NCBI GenBank assembly: GCA_964635065.1 | Contig: CAZWMK010000017.1 | Coordinates: forward strand, 1 to 27,901 | Length of the DNA: 27,901 nucleotides | Source: CAZWMK01 sp964635065 | GTDB taxonomy: Bacteria > Pseudomonadota > Alphaproteobacteria > Sphingomonadales > Sphingomonadaceae | Direction: 5' to 3' | Part shown: positions 23,310 to 27,901 of the stretch, one piece after another | Position numbering within the stretch: the first letter of the stretch is position 1 | Layout: the number at the start of each line of letters is the position of its first letter | Program-made: the position numbers and the translations under genes | Notes under the pieces: generated by a model | What the model saw: only the letters and a program-made list of their open reading frames with translations | Databases searched by the model: none | What the model was told of the DNA's origin: nothing

Positions 23310-23912
23310 ATGACAAGCCGCACCCTTTTCGTGACCCGCTTTTACGAAGACGAAATTGGCGACGATGCGCTGATTGCCGGTCTGGAACACAGTTGTCGCA
23401 CCTTGGTCGAGGATGACCGCGCCGGACGCACGTGGGCGAAAGGGCATGGCTATCAGGGCTATACCTCATATGCTTCGCTCGACGATCTGCCGCAGCGCGA
23501 CCCGCTGTTCGCCGATCTCAAGCGCAAGATCGACAGCCATGTCCGCCGCTTTGCTGCCGAGACCTGCCTTGATCTTGGCGGTCGCAAGCCGAAGCTCGAC
23601 AGTCTGTGGGTCAATGTCCTGAAACCGGGCGGCGGCCATACCGGTCACATCCATCCGCACAGCATCATTTCAGGCACGGTCTATGTTTGCGTGCCAGAAG
23701 GCGCGGGTCGGCTGAAACTGGAAGACCCGCGACTGCCGATGCTGATGGCGGCGCCATCCCGCACGGCGGATGCACCGGAGGAACTGCAACATTTCTTCTA
23801 TGCTACGCCAAAGCAGGGCGGGATTTTCCTCTGGGAAAGCTGGCTGCGCCATGAGGTCGAGCCTAATCGCGCCAAGAGCGACCGTATCAGTGTCAGCTTC
23901 AATTACAGCTAG
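23310..23912 (+). CDS. 2-oxoglutarate/Fe(II)-dependent oxygenase, TIGR02466-like
   Basis: A 200-residue protein that looks like a small cupin-fold Fe(II)/2OG dioxygenase. The conserved core is SLWVNVLKPGGGHTGHIHPH, in which the HxH pair can hold iron, then ISGTVYVCVPEGAGRLKLEDPR. The distal motif FLWESWLRHEVEPN supplies the last His, followed by RISVSFNY with the 2OG-binding Arg. This order is as in the TIGR02466 family of putative 2OG oxygenases, whose substrates are unknown. GGACAGG lies before the ATG at 23310. It is 9 bases upstream of an aminotransferase gene, so they form one operon, divergent from the TPP-controlled receptor. A hydroxylated amino acid or 2-oxo acid is a reasonable but unproven substrate. 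Confidence 0.83.
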   Translation: MTSRTLFVTRFYEDEIGDDALIAGLEHSCRTLVEDDRAGRTWAKGHGYQGYTSYASLDDLPQRDPLFADLKRKIDSHVRRFAAETCLDLGGRKPKLDSLWVNVLKPGGGHTGHIHPHSIISGTVYVCVPEGAGRLKLEDPRLPMLMAAPSRTADAPEELQHFFYATPKQGGIFLWESWLRHEVEPNRAKSDRISVSFNYS

Positions 23913-23921
23913 GGCCAGCCT

Positions 23922-25079
23922 GTGACGGCTTCGCGGCGCGGTGACGCGATATCGGCTTTTCTCGTCATGGACGTGATGGAGGCAGCCGCCCGGCTGGAAC
24001 GCGGGGGTCGGCCTGTTTTTCATCTTGAGGTCGGGCAGCCATCAACGCCCGCGCCAGCGCTCGTGCGGGCAGCGGCAGCCCGCGCGCTTGAGGCCGACAA
24101 ACTTGGCTATACAGTGGCGCAAGGCATACCGGCGCTGCGCGCACGCATCGCGCGCCATTATGCCGACACCCATGGCGTGACCATCGATCCTGCGCGCATT
24201 TTTGCAACGACCGGGTCGTCAGGGGCCTTTCTGCTCGCGTTTCTTGCAGCCTTCGACCCCGGTGCGCGTGTAGCTATCGCCGATCCCGGCTATCCTTGCT
24301 ATCGCAATATCCTGTCGTCGCTGGGTATCGAGGTGGTGAGCGTGCCGTGCGGGCCGGACACGCACTATCAACTGACGGCGGACCTTGTCGCGGCGCTACC
24401 CGATATTCAGGGCGTGATCGTGGCCAGCCCGTCGAACCCGACCGGCAGCATCATCACAGCGCCCGCCATGCAGGCCCTGGCCGAGCTGTGTCATGCGCGC
24501 GGTATCCATCTGATTTCCGACGAAATCTATCATGGGCTGGAATATGGCACCGCAGCCGTAACGGCAGCGGCTTTCAGCGACCGCGCCATCATCATCAACA
24601 GCTTTTCCAAATATTTTTCGATGACCGGCTGGCGCATCGGCTGGATGGTCGTGCCGGAAACCTTGACCCGTGTCGTCGAGAAGCTGGCCCAGAATTATTT
24701 CATTTCAGCGCCGACGCTGGCGCAACATGCCGCGATCGCGGCGTTCGACGCCACCGCAGAACTGGATGGCCATGTCGCGCGCTATCGCCGGAACCGGGCG
24801 ATCATTCTCGAAGCCCTGCCTGATATGGGTATTACCGAAATGGCGCCAGCAGACGGCGCATTCTATGTTTATGCTGATATCCGCCATCTGACAGATGACA
24901 GCGCGTCCTTTTGTGCGCGGCTGCTGGCGGACACTGGCGTTGCGATCACCCCAGGCACCGATTTCGATCCGGGGCGCGGGCGCCATATGGTGCGGCTGTC
25001 CTATGCCGGCGACAGTGACATGATTACCGAAGCGATGCAGCGGCTGGCAATCCATGTGCATGGGCTTGCCAGCCGCTGA
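23922..25079 (+). CDS. PLP-dependent class I aminotransferase
   Basis: A 385-residue fold-type I aminotransferase of the aspartate/tyrosine group. The PLP Lys is in NSFSKYFSMTGWRIGW (near residue 229). SPSNPTGS (near 170) carries the Asn, and LISDEIYHGLEYG the Asp, that bind PLP. The N-terminal LEVGQPSTPAP is the usual GxP loop. The C-terminal GRHMVRLSYAG has the Arg that pairs with the substrate carboxylate. It starts at GTG 23922; the next Met lies 15 residues on, so the start is a little uncertain. It is directly downstream of the 2OG oxygenase, so it may make or use the amino acid or oxo acid handled there. The stop lies 19 bases from the convergent Rieske gene. Confidence 0.9.
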   Translation: MTASRRGDAISAFLVMDVMEAAARLERGGRPVFHLEVGQPSTPAPALVRAAAARALEADKLGYTVAQGIPALRARIARHYADTHGVTIDPARIFATTGSSGAFLLAFLAAFDPGARVAIADPGYPCYRNILSSLGIEVVSVPCGPDTHYQLTADLVAALPDIQGVIVASPSNPTGSIITAPAMQALAELCHARGIHLISDEIYHGLEYGTAAVTAAAFSDRAIIINSFSKYFSMTGWRIGWMVVPETLTRVVEKLAQNYFISAPTLAQHAAIAAFDATAELDGHVARYRRNRAIILEALPDMGITEMAPADGAFYVYADIRHLTDDSASFCARLLADTGVAITPGTDFDPGRGRHMVRLSYAGDSDMITEAMQRLAIHVHGLASR

Positions 25080-25098
25080 CCGCGACCCGTTGCCGGGG

Positions 25099-26445
25099 TT
25101 ATTCCGCCATCTTGCGATCAAGCTCGGCGTGGATATGGCGCAGACGGGCTTCCTGATCGCTCCACAGCGGACCACGGAATCCGCGTGAACGCGCGCCCTT
25201 TTGCACATAAGGCAGCAGTTCCGAATCCTGATCCAGAACCTCGCCCAACTGCGGCGGTTCGCCAATGCCGGTGCGGGCGATTTCAGGCCGCGTTGCGCCG
25301 CTCAGATCGACTTCCGGCCCCAGACCCATCCATGCCGGCGCTGTATAGCCCGGTGCATCGATGTGCCGGTAAAGGATGCAGGTGTCGTAGGTGAAGCGGT
25401 TCGGATCGGTGGCGTGCGGGATGAAGCGGTGCAGGAACACGGCTTCTGGGTGGCAGCCGATCTGCGCGTTCGGGAACACGCTGTAGGGAATGGAATCGCT
25501 GAGCTGGCTGTCGGTAAAACGCTCGTAACGCAGGCCGTAGGCGTCTGACCGTGCGCGCTTGGCCTGCTGGATCGCCTGACGTGCATCCTGTGCGGAACCC
25601 TTGAACGTATCGGGGTCGATGCCTGCGTCGCGCAGCATCATTGCAATGCCCGGATTGATCGATTCCTGATCGCCAAAACGCGGGCTGGGCGTAGCGAACG
25701 GCACATATTGGCGAGAGTGCCCATTGGGATACAGGTCGATCTGCGTCCGGTCGCTCATCAGGCACTGGGTCTGTGGGTGGACGGCGTGCAGGTGATAGAT
25801 TTCGGCAAAAGCGTCGACGCCGCCTTTCCAGTTCGCAGCCCATTCCGACTGGCGATGCTGGATGACATACATCTTGTCGATTTCGTAAAGTTCGAGATGG
25901 TCAAGCACCGGGCCAAGATATTCCCTGAGCGGCGGCACATCGTCCGACATGGCGATGAACACCAGCCCGGCGGCGACTTCGCAGCGCACCGATGTCAGAT
26001 TATGGTCGTGGCACAGCACTTCGGGACGGAATGTTTCGCGGTCGGTGACCGATGCGATCTGGCCATCCAGTTCGAACTTCCAGCTGTGGAAGGGGCAGGA
26101 GAACTTGTCGAGCGAACCGAAGTCGCTCAGGACAAGCTGGCTGCCGCGGTGCGGGCAGACATTGTAATGGGCATGCACATCGCCATCGTCGCCACGGACG
26201 ATGATGAAGGATTCCGGCCCGATGTTGAAGCGGAAGAAATCGCCCGGCTCGCGCACGTCCGATACGGGACCGGCGATCAGCCAGGAGCGCATGAACACCT
26301 TTTCCCATTCGCGCTTGGCGAAAGCGGGATCGTAATAGCGTTCGGGCGACGGACGCGCCGTGCCATCGTCGATCAGCGGTGCGGGCTTGTCGAACGGCTG
26401 CGGCGCGTTGCCATGAATGGCCCATTCGGGGAAATTATAGTTCAA
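25099..26445 (-). CDS. Rieske non-haem iron oxygenase, alpha subunit
   Basis: A 448-residue terminal oxygenase. The Rieske cluster is held by Cys97, His99, Cys117 and His120 (C-x-H-x17-C-x2-H). The catalytic mononuclear iron site is E-x2-H-x4-H: Glu215, His218 and His223 in AEIYHLHAVHP. Most family members have Asp at the first place, as bridge to the neighbouring Rieske centre; Glu there is known in CntA-type carnitine oxygenases. No reductase, ferredoxin or beta subunit gene is adjacent. I chose TTG 26445 because GGGAGAG lies about 6 bases upstream; no ATG is suitable, and the in-frame ATG at 26520 lies inside the operator. Substrate unknown. It is divergent from a TetR regulator that probably controls it. 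Confidence 0.9.
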   Translation of the reverse strand: MNYNFPEWAIHGNAPQPFDKPAPLIDDGTARPSPERYYDPAFAKREWEKVFMRSWLIAGPVSDVREPGDFFRFNIGPESFIIVRGDDGDVHAHYNVCPHRGSQLVLSDFGSLDKFSCPFHSWKFELDGQIASVTDRETFRPEVLCHDHNLTSVRCEVAAGLVFIAMSDDVPPLREYLGPVLDHLELYEIDKMYVIQHRQSEWAANWKGGVDAFAEIYHLHAVHPQTQCLMSDRTQIDLYPNGHSRQYVPFATPSPRFGDQESINPGIAMMLRDAGIDPDTFKGSAQDARQAIQQAKRARSDAYGLRYERFTDSQLSDSIPYSVFPNAQIGCHPEAVFLHRFIPHATDPNRFTYDTCILYRHIDAPGYTAPAWMGLGPEVDLSGATRPEIARTGIGEPPQLGEVLDQDSELLPYVQKGARSRGFRGPLWSDQEARLRHIHAELDRKMAE

Positions 26446-26508
26446 GATGTCTCTCCCAAGGCATGAGGTGAGCGGCAGCGTCCCGAACGGACGTCTGTTG
26501 TGCGACGA

Positions 26509-26537
26509 AGTGTAAAACATGTTTTCGTTTTGGGGAA
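26509..26537 (-). promoter_or_regulatory. promoter of the Rieske gene with palindromic operator
   Basis: The 12-bp perfect palindrome AAAACATGTTTT (26514-26525) lies between a -35-like TTCCCC (26537-26532) and a -10-like TACACT (26514-26509), spaced 17 bases, on the minus strand. It sits between the Rieske and TetR genes. A TetR dimer bound there would block the Rieske promoter. A TATAAG at 26562-26567 on the other strand could belong to the tetR promoter. Confidence 0.55.
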
Positions 26538-26585
26538 GATGGATTCTTTGCACGCGGTGCGTATAAGGTCGCCACGTCAGACAGC

Positions 26586-27287
26586 ATGAAGGGACGTAAA
26601 CTGGGCGCGACAGCGGAAAAGGTGCGGGGGCGCCAGAGTTATTCCAGCCCGCTGATGCAGGAGCGGCGCGACCGTATCCTTCAGGAGGCGCGTGCCCTGC
26701 TGGGCGAGCAGGGGCCGGGTGGATTCAATATTCGCGAGCTGAGCCGGCGGGCAGGTGTGTCGTCGCGGACGCTTTATCATGCCTTTGGCGATCGCGAAGG
26801 CATATTGGGCCACGCTGTCGCGGCGCATATCGAAGAATTGCGGGGCGCCTGGGCCGTATCGCCACTGGGCGACGATATCGATGCCATCCTCATGGAATAT
26901 GACCGGGTCGCGGATGAGATCCACCGGACGGCGGCCTATACGCGCACGCTGGTCGAACTTTTTTACTCGCTCAACCCCTTGCCATTGGCGCTTGAGTCGA
27001 TCCGGGCGCTTCCGGCCAACCGCATGATCCGCTGGCTGGCGCAGGCGCCTGCCAGCGGTCTTCTGCCTGATCTCGATCATGCGCGCGCGGTCGAACAGCA
27101 TGTCGGACTGGAACTGGCCGCCATTCATCGCTGGGCGGTCGGGCAGGTGGGGGCGACGCGGCTGGCGGATGAGATGCGCGCGGGCTTTTTGACGATGCTG
27201 CTTGCGATCACGCGCGGCACCCTGCGTGACGACATCGTCCCGCGTCACACAGGCTTGATGGCCCGCCTTAGGGAATGCCTCGATTAA
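26586..27287 (+). CDS. TetR/AcrR-family transcriptional regulator
   Basis: A 233-residue regulator. Its N-terminal HTH spans about residues 25-75: RDRILQEARALLGEQGPGGF and the recognition part IRELSRRAGVSSRTLYHAFGDREGILGHAV. The rest is helical and would hold the ligand pocket; no known ligand motif is seen. It is divergent from the Rieske oxygenase, with a palindrome between the genes, so it is probably a local repressor released by the oxygenase substrate or a product of it. The ribosome site is weak. Its C-terminal end overlaps a short open frame from 27275 that I do not call. Confidence 0.9.
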   Translation: MKGRKLGATAEKVRGRQSYSSPLMQERRDRILQEARALLGEQGPGGFNIRELSRRAGVSSRTLYHAFGDREGILGHAVAAHIEELRGAWAVSPLGDDIDAILMEYDRVADEIHRTAAYTRTLVELFYSLNPLPLALESIRALPANRMIRWLAQAPASGLLPDLDHARAVEQHVGLELAAIHRWAVGQVGATRLADEMRAGFLTMLLAITRGTLRDDIVPRHTGLMARLRECLD

Positions 27288-27700
27288 ACAGTGAAAACGA
27301 ACCGAAACTGGCGGAAATAGCGTTTGCTGCTGCGGTCAGGCGTGTTTACGATGCGCTAGAACTCGGCTTGTGGCATCGCAGGTGTGGACATGGAACGGCG
27401 ACCGGTACGAAGCAAATCGACGGATGTTGTCGCACTGCATCAAAAAATGAGCGGACAGATCCCTTTGCTAAAAACGCCTGATGAAGCACCTGTTCCATCT
27501 GAGTACATGCTTCAATTGACCGATGCCGAGCTTGAGTCGTTTCCTGCGCTGCCGATTTTTTGAAAGCATTGCCGTCGTGCTGTGAACATTTTTGTCGCTG
27601 GCTGTCAGCGATGAAATCAATTTGCCTCGTATTCCTGTTTATGTGACCTTCGTATCGCAGGGCAGCCACTGCCTCGTGAGCAGACATAACGGAGGACGAG
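27288..27700. other. lower-GC intergenic region between tetR and katG
   Basis: About 410 bases with clearly lower GC than the genes on either side. It holds one candidate small ORF (27390-27563). A 6-bp hairpin TCGCTG/CAGCGA (27595-27600 and 27606-27611) lies in it without a T-run. The rest should contain the katG promoter, but no confident -35/-10 pair or OxyR-type site stands out. No known RNA family was recognised. Confidence 0.6.
27390..27563 (+). CDS. candidate small ORF, unknown function
   Basis: An open frame of 57 codons starting ATG 27390, with AGGTG 4-8 bases upstream. The protein begins MERRPVRSK, has a basic N-terminal third and an acidic, hydrophobic C-terminal part ending TDAELESFPALPIF. 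It shows no signal peptide, transmembrane segment or Cys. I do not recognise a family. The frame has a stop at 27357, so it is not a tail of tetR. It could be a small conserved protein, the end of a decayed gene, or chance. Confidence 0.3.
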   Translation: MERRPVRSKSTDVVALHQKMSGQIPLLKTPDEAPVPSEYMLQLTDAELESFPALPIF

Positions 27701-27901
27701 ATGAACGAGCCAATGGAAACGGGCAAATGCCCGGTGATGCATGGCGGCAATACGACCATGGGATCAGACGCGATGGCGTGGTGGCCCAAAGCGCTCAACC
27801 TCGACATCCTCCACCAGCACGACACCAAGACCAACCCGCTTGGACCCGATTTCAATTATCGCGAAGCGCTGAAGACACTTGATGTCGCGGCGTTGAAGCG
27901 C
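27701..27901 (+). CDS. katG: catalase-peroxidase, N-terminal part (cut by window edge)
   Basis: The first 67 residues of KatG, which destroys hydrogen peroxide in the cytoplasm with a single haem. The start MNEPMETGKCPVMHGGN is the usual GKCP-MHGG signature. It is followed by AMAWWPKALNLDILHQHD and KTNPLGPDFNYREAL, ending at the window edge in LDVAALKR; the catalytic Arg-Trp-His lies beyond it. GGAGGACGAG precedes the ATG at 27701 with good spacing. It is expected to be controlled by OxyR, but no site was identified here. Confidence 0.95.
   Translation, partial: MNEPMETGKCPVMHGGNTTMGSDAMAWWPKALNLDILHQHDTKTNPLGPDFNYREALKTLDVAALKR

Noticed and set aside
27275..27481. A 68-codon open frame on the plus strand overlapping the end of tetR
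   Set aside because: It has no ribosome site, its translation is rich in unlikely Cys/Arg, and it overlaps the more protein-like frame at 27390.
27346..27855. A 169-codon open frame on the minus strand overlapping katG
   Set aside because: It runs antisense through the clear KatG N-terminus and has no ribosome site or known motif.
1..27901. Mobile elements, CRISPR arrays, tRNA and rRNA genes
   Set aside because: No transposase, integrase, direct-repeat array or tRNA-like cloverleaf was seen on either strand.

Overview
The window is about 28 kb of GC-rich (roughly 62% by eye) alphaproteobacterial DNA. It most resembles a chromosome of the Sphingomonadales (Sphingobium/Novosphingobium/Erythrobacter type). 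Supporting signs are two TonB-dependent receptors, several SDRs, KstD-like flavoproteins and a Rieske oxygenase, a BigR-type sulfur locus, and a LOV-HTH protein that closely recalls EL222 of Erythrobacter litoralis. The taxonomic placement is inference; there is no rRNA or tRNA in the window.

Layout. (1) 1-1240: 3' part of a sensor histidine kinase whose start lies off the left edge. (2) 1314-4530: a possible light-response island. A renalase-like FAD oxidoreductase and GTP cyclohydrolase I (folE) lie on the minus strand, divergent from a blue-light LOV-LuxR regulator that is followed by a nitroreductase. (3) 4626-7695: catabolic-looking redox genes, namely an FAD dehydrogenase and an SDR in one minus-strand operon, with a second SDR divergent. 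(4) 7768-9464: a secreted PQQ-type sugar dehydrogenase, divergent from a small DUF2946-like membrane protein that precedes an OprC-like (copper-type) TonB receptor (9571-11655). (5) 11711-13676: a lipoprotein cytochrome c and a TlpA thioredoxin fused to a degenerate Lgt-like membrane domain, divergent from a DUF3365-like haem lipoprotein.

(6) 13723-17185: a sulfide/persulfide detoxification divergon. The minus strand carries a rhodanese, a BigR/SqrR-like ArsR regulator, thioredoxin TrxC and a methyltransferase with a large internal deletion. The plus strand carries a persulfide-dioxygenase-like MBL protein and a TauE/SafE exporter. A perfect 8+8 bp palindrome lies between the two arms. (7) 17300-20137: a zinc alcohol dehydrogenase and a Tat-exported KstD-like flavoprotein, closed by a clear intrinsic terminator. 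(8) 20218-23196 (minus): a TPP riboswitch, a TonB receptor and TenA, a thiamin-related uptake and salvage operon. (9) 23310-25079: a 2OG-Fe(II) oxygenase and a PLP aminotransferase as a tight pair. (10) 25099-27287: a Rieske oxygenase with a Glu bridging residue, divergent from a TetR regulator with a palindromic operator between them. (11) 27288-27700: a lower-GC intergenic stretch with one candidate small ORF, then the start of katG, cut by the right edge.

The parts with the most coherent biology are the LOV/folE island, the sulfur divergon and the TPP-riboswitch uptake operon. No mobile element, CRISPR array or RNA gene other than the riboswitch was seen.
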